Of a stretch of 64,000 nucleotides of DNA, positions 49,901 through 59,603 are shown piece after piece. The stretch's first letter is position 1. Every line of letters begins with the position of its first letter. The stretch spans positions 930,001-994,000 of the forward strand of contig JAMXDE010000012.1 in NCBI GenBank assembly GCA_026770025.1, read 5' to 3'. The stretch is from Craspedostauros australis (Eukaryota; Bacillariophyta; Bacillariophyceae; Mastogloiales; Achnanthaceae). The notes below the pieces were generated by a model. It did no database searches, had not been told where the DNA came from, and saw only the letters and a list, made by a program, of their open reading frames with translations. A program made the position numbers and the translations under genes.

Positions 49901-50427
49901 CTGTCGCTATCATTGGAGGTGTCTGCGTAGCGGCCAGCAACAATCGTATTGCATTGGCGGGGAAGCCTAGCTGGCGGGGTAGGCTCGACAGGTGGTGCAA
50001 CGTCAGGCGCAGCAGGCGGGGGTGGCGCGTTCACGAAAACGCTCACCACTGTTCCATCGCCAACACCTCGTCCCTCCGAACGCACCTCGACATGGGAGTC
50101 GTCAAAGACGCCTCCGTTGCTGTCTAGGATGTGGACGAACACATGCAGCTCACGAGCATGCGCATGCGTACCGTTCGGGACGAGGCCGCCATCCGCTGCA
50201 GACATCGGCTTCACATCAATCACTCGTGTGATGGTGCTTGGCTTCCTCAACGTAGCGGATGGCTTGTCAGGCAACAGTTGCTCCGTGGTAGGGAGCAAGT
50301 TTCCCTTGGAGTCGGCAGGAGGAGCAGGCACAGGGTGAGCAGATGCAGGGCGAGCAGAACGTGGCTTCTTACTGGGGGAGGGGTTGGCATCCTTGGGATG
50401 GGCCTTGTCAGCAGCAGAGAGAAACAT
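46909..50427 (-). CDS. Putative RNase H-fold (DDD) transposase
   Basis: 1,172 residues from the ATG of MFLSAADKAHP, one exon. Candidate catalytic acids are D699 (VVLDHKQKILPTG), D783 (ILQSDNACCF) and D829 (SMLDTHFAYI), spaced 83 and 45 residues apart, within DDE/DDD norms. Between them lies YWGKKGMSLLGAMV, a motif that in my memory resembles WFGKRG in uncharacterised transposase-like proteins of cnidarians. Upstream of D1 a CDDPMH ... CNRCG pattern suggests a zinc site. The N-terminal 250 residues are disordered (S/P-rich, then acidic) and may include the DNA-binding region. The C-terminus is K/E/Q-rich. The frame is open further to about 50730, but that part encodes a Val run from a TAC repeat and has no ATG-linked support. 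The call rests on the motif pattern plus flanking inverted repeats. Confidence 0.75.
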   Translation of the reverse strand: MFLSAADKAHPKDANPSPSKKPRSARPASAHPVPAPPADSKGNLLPTTEQLLPDKPSATLRKPSTITRVIDVKPMSAADGGLVPNGTHAHARELHVFVHILDSNGGVFDDSHVEVRSEGRGVGDGTVVSVFVNAPPPPAAPDVAPPVEPTPPARLPRQCNTIVAGRYADTSNDSDSTYIDEEEKQTRAGWGRRGGKFECDPTEEGSWRRDAIVRAMAALGSNLDSKLLQLMPKKGFVLTGRHDRTIWSYIKQVWSVASCALWTVLLPEEGVPTCQMEQVVAYVRGNVELPPTMLASNLYTVGLLGETTSSRTVRAALAMSAPHALCTAILGRHAQGLSEEQNARMLPKRDIITQSQASTLRRYFDKLSHGEIVPARVLQYRVGACNLSGVVSFLMNTTTYKAGLSHTVKYGGVQFDNVPVFDRGSTTIRDLFGMYSSTTNNPVGRPAFTTITNLLTRKSKIKTGLSSFESYFWMATEKLKQAISRLVELLKAKYEADGEEENDDAVDANDESYHDNDDPSDVIAQHERTADSLLHALGLIVVFLKWEFTASHMQLQCDDPMHSAAFALTANKEKKKGTTTSTNQRKPRTNKHKRKKNTLTNDIPVVMTNEQPRKVCNRCGAAMRFVNDRFVPFVKMLKDNELAEHKDELQSMLVAAPGFANEIVKYMAHKVRAKVQFQQIEFYQSQLNEKPERAYVVLDHKQKILPTGQGEAQQEYWGKKGMSLLGAMVITCRNDIFTYRFIDIVVEGRPTQDTLQVGGLLEIVQQKVKDIYPSVTEIILQSDNACCFASHEHIALITSKLNKNLATRKAAKIIAWIYTEAQTGKSMLDTHFAYITRVLRKYVQSGKDIKTPFQVFLALQAGNIAGTTTVLANASSLEGNITSFPGAPKRRFRASGQQVRQTHEVKYDDDQARLVAASGITEDVVVKSTEWEGWSINELGVIADKTFTSDKPAITSESFRKTDKTRKMGRTAIESKAFAIGKALQDGQRHLPSDHTTAFKDQTAGTEHPPLAAQGWASKTTRTNAKLPDYIAAKLKDICKASAKDPKNRPSEHEAHEQLMGDERAKTDWYVQLHANPMRVKASLFAAYSAKQRKQNQEAVLTKTETNTTNKATAASAIVAIHNAPEGTEEEQREEELQREEEQLENQRWCDAHTMKANTESEAVLDDETEIL

Positions 50428-50555
50428 GGTGGAGTTGTTGGTGGAGAGTAGTGTGGTTTGCCGGTTGGATGTGATGGTGTGCACTGGTTGAGATGAAGTG
50501 AGGAAGGAGAGAAAACGATGAATGGTCGACCATTCGTTGACAACAACAACAACTG

Positions 50556-50594
<39 letters not shown>

Positions 50595-51000
50595 TGACGA
50601 GAACGTGCATTGAGCGAAAGGGCGAGTGTGCATGGCATTGGCGAGCCAAGTTGTGAAATGGAGCGAACGTGTGGCGCGAATTTGCGAAATGATGGAGATG
50701 ATGTGTTTTGTGTGATGTGTTTTGTGTCATCTGTTTTGTGACGAGCAGAATGTGGAATCAGGTGCCACATGCTAACGTGTAATTAACGCGTACCAAACGA
50801 CTGAGACCTTCGGAAGCAAGTCCGTGACTGACCACCTCACGATAAATACATGAGAACATGATAGAACCTTCTGCCAACAACAACGGGTTTTGTGTGGTTG
50901 GATCCACATGACTAGAATGAACACATTGATTGGTGCATAAAACGTAAAATAAGCTTTACTAAGCACTGAAAAGGTGACATGTACATAAAGAGACTACAAG
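50428..51000. other. Transposase upstream region within the element
   Basis: Should hold the transposase promoter. It contains the TAC microsatellite at 50556-50593 and TGTGTTTTGTG repeats near 50700-50740. No other gene seen. Confidence 0.45.
50556..50593. repeat. CTA/TAC trinucleotide microsatellite
   Basis: About twelve units, 130 bp upstream of the transposase ATG; translates as a Val run if read through. Confidence 0.9.
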
Positions 51001-51088
51001 GATTGCGAATATGTGCTTAGTTTAAAAATCCCAGAAATCCGATTAGACTCTTCATTTCAAACGATTGGTCGACTCACTGATCGGGCTC
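51001..51088 (-). repeat. Right terminal inverted repeat, 88 bp
   Basis: Inverted partner of 45056-45143 with four substitutions and no length difference. Confidence 0.95.
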
Positions 51089-51092
51089 TTAT
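51089..51092. repeat. Right target-site duplication TTAT
   Basis: Direct copy of 45052-45055, immediately outside the right terminal repeat. Confidence 0.65.
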
Positions 51093-51748
51093 GAGATCTT
51101 TCGTGAGTCTGTTCGTGGAGATGTTTGTGCTTGCGTTGTGCTGATGTTGGGAATGGCAGTGATGTGTCCACATCGACGCGAACAACATGCTGTCTGGCTT
51201 TGTTGGTTGCACCTTTGCAGATGCCTGTATCCCTTGCGTGTTGTCGCCTCGATCTTTTTGCTTGATTCGTTGAGTCTTGGAACGAACTTTGCGTCGGAGG
51301 CATGTCCAAGAAGTGATCGTGCTTGTCAATTTGACATCATCGACTAAAACAGAAAGCAAAGAACGACCTTTTCGGCGAAACAGTCATGTTTGTGTGAATC
51401 ACGCACAAGAGGCTGAAAATGGCGGGAAATCGAAATCTTGGTGTTTTTCGTTTTGTGTGAGGCAGAGAAAGAGAGAGGCGAGGATCACTCATCATGTGTC
51501 CACATCCTCTCTCTCTTGTCTCCATGTGCATTCCAGAGAGAGTGTAAAGTAGATCGTACCACGCATACCAGTAAGAGGGAGAGCAACATAAGCATTCGTC
51601 CAAGTAAAGCTGTGCAGCACCGCACAGTCCGAATGTCAACTTGGAGAAGCACAGCCGTTCGAGCAGAAGAAGCCCGCAAGTGATGCGCCAAGCACAAATA
51701 CTATACGAGTAGAGTGCATGAGAGCGTCGCAGCGAAGAATGAAACAGC
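51093..51748. promoter_or_regulatory. BRCT gene upstream region, originally joined to the PARP 5' flank
   Basis: If the transposon is removed, this region abuts the 107 bp before the PARP ATG, giving a divergent spacer of about 760 bp. No gene is seen in it. GAGTAGAGTG lies at 51708-51717. Confidence 0.45.
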
Positions 51749-54700
51749 ATGCCACGATTATTTGAAACACCAACGAAGCGGAAGCGGTCGAACATGGGGA
51801 CATACGCAAGCGCAGACGCAGACGCAGATGAGCATGGCGATGGTAGTGACAACGAGGACGGCCATGGTGGCTTCATCAACGGCCATCGTGGGATGAGCAA
51901 CCATGGCAGCCAGCTGATGATGATGGCGGATGTCGAAGAAACGGGAGAGCGAACCATCCGCAAACGACCGCGGCCATCCGCATGGAGCGTCTTGGACCAG
52001 GATGACGCCGGGCAAGATCACAGTATTGGGAGCACTGTGCAAGGTGGGAATGGAAGATTCGTTGATGGGATCGCGAGAAATGCAGCGGAGACTAGCTGCG
52101 ATGGCGAAGGAATACGGCGCAATCGTCTCAGGGAAAGGAGGGAGCAAGGCAGGCATAGAGATGACTGGAATGATGGTTTCAATGACTATGATGACGACCT
52201 GATTGACAATCGTTCCACTTTGCTCAGCAACCACAGCCGCAACGGACACAGCTTGTTCAGCCAGCAGCCTCCGCCCGAGACACCGCCACGATCGGCCTCA
52301 TCATCATCATCGCTCTCCGCCCGTTCGAAGCTTCGGAAGACCAACCTATTCCCACCACTGGTGCAAACGCCTCCGACTCACAGCAGGAGCATCGACAGAA
52401 GCTCGAGATCAGCGTCGCTATTCAAGATCGTCGAAGAAACCAAGGCAGCCAGGTCTTCTCTTCATGATATTGCTGATTCTGCAGCTACTCTTGACTCAAT
52501 GGATAGATCCAAAGCCCGGGTCGCTGCGAATGCTGACACATATGAACCGACCCAGGTGGCGTCACAGATTGGCCAATCGGTCCGTTCGTTGTTTGGTTTC
52601 ATCTCCAACGTCAAACTGAACGTCGATTCAGAAGGAACCAAACGGCACCAAACAGCTCAGCACGCACATGCCTCACACTCTTCGTCCTCGCAACACCAAC
52701 GCCAACAACAGCAGCAACACCAACAACAGCATCAGCAACGACAACCGCAACAACCACAATCACAATCGAAGCCATTGCAAGGCGTGGTGGCTTGTCTCAC
52801 AGGGTTCTCCGCAGAAGAGAAAGAATTGCACCATGCATTGATCGAGAAGCTGGGTGGAAGGTAAGTCCTCTCTGTCACATGCTGTGGGTATGCTACGAGC
52901 ACATTTCATCATGTTACCCTCTCGACAGTATCTCTACAGAGTATTGGTATGCGGTATACCATACACTATGCGCCTTGTTTTCACTTGCACATGCCTACAT
53001 ATGATGCGACCTGCGATTCTAAGCGCATCGGCCGTGCGCATCACGCGCCTATGAATTCGTGTCCAAAACACCGAACAACTCAAACAAAATTTTCGTCGAT
53101 GCATCGATGCAATCGCATGACACAACATCATCGCATGTTCCAGATTCACGAGAGATCTATCGGCAGAGGAAAACACGCATCTCATCGCACCTCAACGCAA
53201 CTACATTGCGAACGCAAAATCATTCGCATCATCGCCATCCGGGCAAGCAACCAACGCAAATCATGAACTGCTCGGCCCCAAACTGAAGCTAGCATTTTCC
53301 ACATCGCGCATGCACGTTGTGGTACCAGACTGGTTGCAAGCTTGCGATCGATGTCACGAACGTGTGGATGAAGTCATGTACGCCGTTTGGACCTTGCCCG
53401 ACGAACGCAGTGTGCCATGGAGATCGGCGCAAAAGTTGAATCAGCAGCTGACGGATGGCTGTCGCTTTCTATCGACGGCTCAACGCAACATCGCATCCGA
53501 CACGGTGGGTGGGAGATTTATCAAAGCACGGCGCTTTCTGTTCGTTGATTGCCAATTTGTTTTGCTGGGATTTGGGGACAACAGCGGAACGGATCTCGCC
53601 GATCCAACCAACACGGACACAAATGATTCCTCACTCCGCAATGGCGGCGACGATCAGCTGGCCTCCGTCAACTGTGACGCGATGCCACCGACATCAGTCA
53701 CCATGAACATCAAGAACAAGGCTTCAAGACTGATCCGAAGTGGCATGGGAACAATATTTTGGAACCACGAGTACCCGGATATCACGCATGTAATTGTCAA
53801 CGATACGGCTTCTGCAGACGATCGGTACGTACGATCATGGTGCAAATCCGCGTGCTTGAGCCCACCATCCGTGCCTTTCAGCCATTGAATACAGAGGCCA
53901 TATGTACGTGCAAGTAGGAGTACTTGCAAATGGCTTTGCATGCTCACGACAAATATGCCAAACTTCTGCCTTTGACACTACTCCACATACGGGTATACCT
54001 GATGTACTCTGACTCCTATCCTCCATCCTGCTTGTCAACCACGTAGCAAGCTGGCACAGGATGTCTGCAAAAGGCATCGCAGCCAGCTCGCCGTGGTTTC
54101 GGCTCGATGGGTTTTGGATTGCTGGAAGTACAACCGGCTTCTCCATTCCAAACACTATCCGCCGGTGAAGATTCGGTTGCCATCTAGGTATGTCGCTGCG
54201 ACGAAAACTTCGACAACAGCAGTGAGGGCATCAAAGCTACATCAGTCGCAAATTACGAAGAGGACTTCGAGCATCTTCCGAGGTTGCATGTTCTGCATTA
54301 TCCGCGTGGGCCCATCAAAATCCACTGCAACCGGGGCGATCCCAGGAAAAGCACCAGCAATGGCAACAACGAAATCGAAAGAGCGTTCACGAAGTACGGG
54401 GGGAAGGTCGGCAAGTGCTGGAGGCATGGATTCAGCGAGCAGAAAGGCAACAGATAACTCCCCGATGGATCCAGAATCTGGATTCTTGGATTGGAATCCG
54501 GGAGACATCGAAAAAATGGTCAAGCAGAACGGTGGCCGGATGATGTCAGTCACCATTCTGAATGCGCTCAAGTCCGATGCCAGCAAGCACAACAAGGAGG
54601 TTGCTTTGGCCCAGCAGACCAGCCAACAGACAGCAATCGATGCGTTGACCAAGAAACCCAAGCGACCGTTGTATGTTGTGTTTTGGGGGAGCAACGGTCT

Positions 54701-55238
54701 GCCATCATCCCAAAAGCGGCAATACGAAACTATCCATCCGCAGCTCGCCCCGATGATGAAGAATGCACTTGTCAAGGTGATTTGGACAACCCCGCTGTGG
54801 CTGCAAACATGCACGACGCTGCAAAAACGCATGTCCCCAGATCGGATGCCAATGTTGTGGAAGCCTCAAGCTTGGGCTCAGCGCCCCCTCGAATGGAGAA
54901 AGTCTGTGGTAGCTCGAAGATCGAGTTCTGGTAAGGACCCTAGACCGACGAAACTGATACTGCCGCGGTTCTGCGTTGCCTTATCTGGCTTCAGCGAGAC
55001 AGAACGCGCAGCGCTTCTCGTCCTGATGCAAGATGGCTGGAACATCGAAGTGACCAACGACATGACGCCTCGCAACACGCATCTGGTGTGCAAGGAGGAA
55101 GGCAGCGCGAAGTACAAGAAGGCAGTGGAATGGAAGCTGCGCATAGTCTCCATCGATTGGCTGTACCATGTCGTGCAGTTCGGGTATTGCGGCGAGGCCA
55201 GCAACAGCGATGGTTGCGAGAGTGACTTCAAGATGTGA
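51749..55238 (+). CDS. Four-BRCT protein, TopBP1/Dpb11/Rad4-like (3 exons)
   Basis: Exons 51749-52860, 53144-53824 and 54047-55238 give 994 residues. TopBP1/Dpb11 proteins read phosphorylated partners to start replication and activate the ATR checkpoint; that role is inferred from layout. The first ~350 residues are disordered, with acidic, Ser and Q/H runs. BRCT1 is interrupted by intron 1: LQGVVACLTGFSAEE ... IEKLGGR joins FTRDLSAEENTHLIA, then MHVVVPDWLQAC. BRCT2 ends DITHVIVNDTASADDR joined to KLAQDVCKRH and VVSARWVLDCW. BRCT3 runs from SIFRGCMFCIIRV to VIWTTPLWLQTC, and BRCT4 from LPRFCVALSGFSETE to RIVSIDWLYHVVQFG. Donors are GTAAGT and GTACGT. An alternative acceptor nine bases further on is in frame but not a CAG. 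The family assignment by BRCT count is tentative. Confidence 0.85.
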
Positions 55239-56252
55239 GGTTGGAGAACAAGGGAAATACATGTCCACGAATGCAGATGCAGATACAGATTCAGCTGTGC
55301 AATGTTGCATGACAATATACATGAAGGGAAAGGAAGTTTGATAGTATAGCATGTAGCATGGCGATTGGGCATGGAGTGGGCATTGATGGATTTTGATCGA
55401 GCAAAGGTACATATGGAGTATGGTATTCTACTAACATGGGACGCCACCACGATCATACTATAGTACGCGCACCTTGTGGCGCTTCACAACAGCATCCAAA
55501 ATGGTACAATAGATCGAGGATGCAGCCGATCCAGATGGTTGGCAACCCAAGCCACGAGCTCGAAGTACGCAGAATGTGACGCAGTGCCACCATCGCGAGC
55601 CTCTTTGACATTTGGCAAGATCGCTCGAATCACACAGAGCTCTTCGTCGTGGTTTGGAGAGCGCTTGTTTTTATCGTTCCATGTTCCACGCGTGATGCGG
55701 TCGCACAAGCAGTGGCGGTTGTTTTGTATGGTCCGCATGCACAAGCCTCATTCTCATCAATCGTCATTGCTGGTCGAGCAGCACAAGTCCTGCTGTTGCC
55801 ATTTTCCGTGTAGATACGCACACTCGCGTGCGCTGTGGTCATGCTCTACTCCACTTGTATTTGTGGCTGTGTCTGCAAGCATCGCTGGTAGGTACCCATG
55901 CTTCGTTTCGTACTTGTACCGTCTTCATGGTTGTGGCGACCGCTCCAAAATGTGAGAGCACAAGCGTTCGCAGAGTTTGCACGAGTGGGGAATCGCGGGA
56001 CTGATTCATGACGATCGCGGGAATGGACAGATGATAGGACTCGAATTTCTCCGCCTGCGAAAGAGAAAGATAATTGCGTTTTCCCGCAACTTTCTTCATC
56101 TTTGGAATTGTAACTGTCATTTTTGCAAGGATTGATGGGTGCTGCTTGCCGTCGCAGAACACCCGCCTGCTCCCACCACCAAGTCGTCTGCGGAGCGTGA
56201 TCACGATGGCCAGAATGATGAGCCGTCTGGTTCCAAGTTCTGAATTTTGCTT
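55239..56252. other. Intergenic with two unassigned minus-strand frames
   Basis: On the minus strand, 56252 down to 55839 is open for 137 codons directly in frame with, and after, the TAA of the plastid coiled-coil gene. It includes a hydrophobic RRLIILAIVIT segment and a more protein-like stretch FESYHLSIPAIVMNQSRD. A second frame at 55744-55484 ends in EARDGGTASHSAYFELVAWV and its stop. They could be exons of one small gene starting near the ATG of MTVTIPKMKK, but donors there are weak (GTACAA, GTACCT) and I recognise no family. Confidence 0.3.
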
Positions 56253-57395
56253 TTAGTTCTTAAGGATGTTGGTGGTGCGAGCAATCTCCATTTCACCCCA
56301 GCGCGACTTGCCGGCCTTGGCGGCATCCACAACGTGCCGATTGCGTCGGTCGAAGTACTCCTTGTTCTTGGCGAGCTGCGGGTCGATGGCCCCGCCCGCA
56401 GGTGCCGGTGCTGCCTCAGCGCCACCCGAAAGAATCGCAGCACCGACATTGACGACATCCTTTCCAAGCGCCACCCGTTCGGCCAATGTGTATCCACCGA
56501 CGCCACCATCGGCACGCAGTCCGTGATCGGCTGCCTCCACTTCGGGCGGCACGACGAGTTCGGATGTGCTGGATGCGACAGGCGCCGGGGCGGGTGCTGC
56601 TTCCTTCTGCTCTTCCTTGGCTGCTGGTGGTGCTGCGGCGATCTTCTTCTCCTCCGTCTTGGCTGGTTCCGCAGACGCCTCCGGCTTCAACAGCTTCATC
56701 TGCTCCTCATATTTCTGCGTAATTCGCAACTCAGCAACACGGACCGCTTCGACCTTTTGCTGATGGGCCTCGACGATGTATTTGGCCATGAACTGTTGGT
56801 AGGCCAGCAGCTTGGTGGCAACCTCATCGGTGCTGACTGCAGGGGGTGCTGCGCTGCCGGCAGTGGTGCTCAATGCGCCGACCTTTTCCTTCAAATCACT
56901 GACTTCCGATCGCAATGCCTGCGCAGGATTGAGAGTGACACGTTCGGCGTTATGTGTGACGCGATGCGATCATGTTCCAACGCAACGCAATCCAATGGAA
57001 CCGCCGTTGTCGTCGTATCGACAAAAAGGATGATGGAAAATGGATCAGAAATGCAGGACGGAACAAGCGCAAATGACATCAAATTCTGGTCCACAACCAA
57101 GACGACAGAGCCAACCATCAAAGGGACGACTGCATCGCGCATACACCACATCAAGCATTCATGCAGCGACTGAGCGGAGTGGCCGACATACCGAGATCTC
57201 CGCATTCTTCGTCTGCTCAACCTCTGCCACTGCTCGGAGCTTGTCCTCGTGGGCGCGGACCAAATACTCCGCCGCAAAGGTGTTTTCCGTTGACTGCAAT
57301 TGCGTGGTGACTGCCGATCGGCAGTTGCTCAGTGTGAATGCATCTGTGGACGCCGATGCGATGGTGGCGAGGAGGACGGAGAGATGGAACTTCAT
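56253..57395 (-). CDS. Plastid-targeted coiled-coil protein of unknown function (2 exons)
   Basis: Exons 57395-57192 and 56918-56253, 289 residues. The intron starts GTATGT and ends CAG, joining VEQTKNAEIS to ALRSEVSDLKEKV in one continuous coiled coil. Residues 1-20 form a signal peptide (MKFHLSVLLATIASAST) followed by DAF, an ASAFAP-like site, so import into a complex plastid is likely. The middle has FMAKYIVEAHQQKVEAVRVAEL, which echoes AAEYLVRAHEDKLRAVAEVE of exon 1, suggesting two repeats of a helical unit. An A/P/E/K-rich linker follows, and the C-terminus AIDPQLAKNKEYFDRRNRHV ... SRWGEMEI may be a small folded motif. No family is recognised. The stop TAA is followed by an in-frame open extension of 137 codons. 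Confidence 0.75.
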
Positions 57396-58127
57396 GGTGG
57401 ATCGATGGATGGATTTGGATTGGATGTGACGAGTTGGATGGGTTGAATGGAATCTGCGGTGCAGCTATGATGTGCCGGTGTGGTCTGTTGCGAAAGTGTC
57501 CTTTTCCGCCGACAAGCCGATGGCAGATGGTCTGTTCGTCGGGAACTTTTTGTTGCAACGCGATCTCTCGCTCTCTTGTGCCCGATGTTTCGAAGAGCAA
57601 CGACGAACAACACGTTCGTCTCTTCAGCAACTTTTCGTGGAGCGAACTGAACAGAAATGGAGAAGAGTGGTGGCTGTTGATGCAAGTGACATCTTTCCCT
57701 CTGTGCCAACTTCCAGATGTTGACTCGTTTGACTCTAGTCTGTGGATGCAACTGGATCACCGAATCTTGTTGATCGGGAAAACACGAACTTCTTCCACGC
57801 CTGCTCGGCACGAAAATGCACGATCACGCTTCGTTGCCTTCCATGGGGCGATGCGTTACTTGGAAGTACGACTGTGGTACTAATAGTCGTACGTGGAGCA
57901 GTGGAGCGCAGTGCAGTGCAGTGCAGTGCAGAGTAGAGTAGAGTGCGTAGATTTTAGTGCGCGTGAACATGTATGCTGCTCTAGAGTATGATACTATAAG
58001 CATGGCATGTTGATTATAGTGTTCATATTCTAGGCAACAATGTTACAAATAGTAGTGTATGCAGTTGAGTAGCTCGAAGAGCACCCGATCCCATGAATCC
58101 CCGCGAGAGTTTTGTTGGGCAAGACCA
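57396..58127. other. Intergenic, plastid coiled-coil upstream / membrane orphan downstream
   Basis: No gene seen. Tandem GTGCA units (about 57910-57930) pass into GAGTA units (57931-57947). Confidence 0.4.
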
Positions 58128-59603
58128 TCAACGGAGGGCTCCAAAGAGCGACACCACGATGGAGATCAAAGTACCCAGCCCACCCGCACGAAGTTCGTCC
58201 GCGGAGATCATGTTCCCCTGGTCTCCCGCCAGCATGAGCTGGGAGACAAACAGCATGAACGCCTGCATCCAAAGCAAGGGCTTCAAGTCTTCCGCCTCGA
58301 AGAAGCGGAGGCCGATGCCCAGCAGAACCGCAACCAGGAACATGTCGCACAGTGCCATCGAGGAGATGTTTTGGTATGCGAGGCTGTTGTAAATTGCAGA
58401 GAGGATAGATAGTATAATAGCAATTATGGAGAGATGGAAAACATGATCCACAGGTGCACAGAACAATGGTTGGGTGTGAGTACGGAGATGGTCAAGTGTG
58501 TTGGACAAGTGCGCTGGAGAAGTGCGATCACTTGTCCTTTCATCCGTAGTCCGCACTTCTCCAGGGTCAACAATGCAGAATCTACCGAATCAAGAAGTTC
58601 AATTCCCACGCAAGCGCCGTTGCGTTTGCGCTCGTAATTGTGCCTGTGATTGCCACCAAGAGCGTGTTGTTCCTTACCTGCTGCGGTCCCCAAGATACGC
58701 GGTCGCTCCATCCTGCGAGGGAGCATCACCAAACGACATGCTGTGCACTCGCAGCACCGTCGACACGATCTGCGCACCCACCGCCACCTGCGTGATGGAC
58801 ACCTTGCCACGACGATCATAACTGCTGGTCGTCAGTTTGCGTGGCAGGAAGATGGATGCGGGGCGGGTGTTCTCCATCTGGTTGGTGTACCTTGCGATCA
58901 CCAGGAGGAAGACGCCGTACAGGCTCACTTGGAGCATCGCCAAGGATTCGTGGATGATGTGGACGGAAAAGAGGCCTTCGATGGTGTACACGAGCATGAT
59001 GAAAGCACCAGTGTATGCGACGGTGGTTTGGACGGGTGCAAACTTCGTTGCCACGTAGATCATGGCAGCGTACAGTGCTGCGACATGACAATGCGCGAAG
59101 GAGAACCAGTTGGTGATCCAGTCCTCATCCTCTGTGCATGAATCCCGATTCCTGCAGGCACGCCGACATCGTCATCGTCGTGAGTGTCGTCAGTATCGTC
59201 AGTGTGAGTTCCAATTTAGCCATTAGAAGGCGAGGAAAGAAATGAGACGGAACGCAGGCGGTTCAGCCAGAATAGAGTACGATAACGCATGAGTAATAGG
59301 ATGTCAAGAAGAAGCAAGAATGAAGAGCATGCACGGCATCCTCTTGCATTGTGTTGCACAAGCGCAGCAGATGACTGCTGCAGAGGACGGCTCCATGGAT
59401 ATCAGCAAGTGGATCACGTGGTAGAATACGTACCAGAACAAGCACCGTCGCCCATTGTACGGTGTCAGCAACAGCCCATTGACACCGCAATGACACGCGA
59501 CGAGCATGCACACCAACAGAAGCGGTGACACCTCATCGATCCCAATGTCGGTGACTCGTTTGCCGCTCTCGATAGTCGGCGTCTTCACTGCGGGTGTTGC
59601 CAT
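58128..59603 (-). CDS. Multi-pass membrane protein of unknown function (3 exons)
   Basis: Exons 59603-59434, 59151-58678 and 58383-58128 give 299 residues. Both introns are phase 2. Intron 1 (GTACGT to CTGCAG) rebuilds a Trp codon, CLFW|NRDSC; intron 2 (GTAAGG to a pyrimidine-rich tract and AACAG) rebuilds a Ser codon, GDRS|SLAYQN. About six hydrophobic helices are visible: VSPLLLVCMLVACHCGVNGL, FAHCHVAALYAAMIYVA, TVAYTGAFIMLVYTIEGL, LAMLQVSLYGVFLLVIA, MALCDMFLVAVLLGIGLRFF and LLWMQAFMLFVSQLML, with a last one at the C-terminus. A loop NRDSCTEDEDWITN after helix 1 is acidic with a Cys. I do not recognise a family; charged residues inside helices are few, giving no transporter clue. Confidence 0.75.

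Larger units (their letters stand above)
45056..51088. mobile_element. 6.03-kb DNA transposon with 88-bp terminal inverted repeats
   Basis: The ends 45056-45143 and 51001-51088 are inverted copies of each other, both exactly 88 bp with four mismatches and no gap, each starting GAGCCCGATCAGTGAGTCGA. A 4-bp direct repeat TTAT flanks them. Inside lie a minus-strand transposase gene (46909-50427) and a 1.7-kb left part with a possible plus-strand gene. The nearly perfect ends and the intact 1,172-codon transposase suggest recent activity. The insertion is 103 bp upstream of the PARP start codon. I cannot assign it to a named superfamily: TTAT is unlike the fixed TA or TTAA sites of Tc1/mariner or piggyBac, and the protein lacks hAT or MULE hallmarks that I recognise. 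Confidence 0.85.

Noticed and set aside
50428-50730. N-terminal extension of the transposase with a Val run
   Set aside because: Comes from a TAC microsatellite and lacks support; ATG 50427 starts a normal disordered N-terminus.
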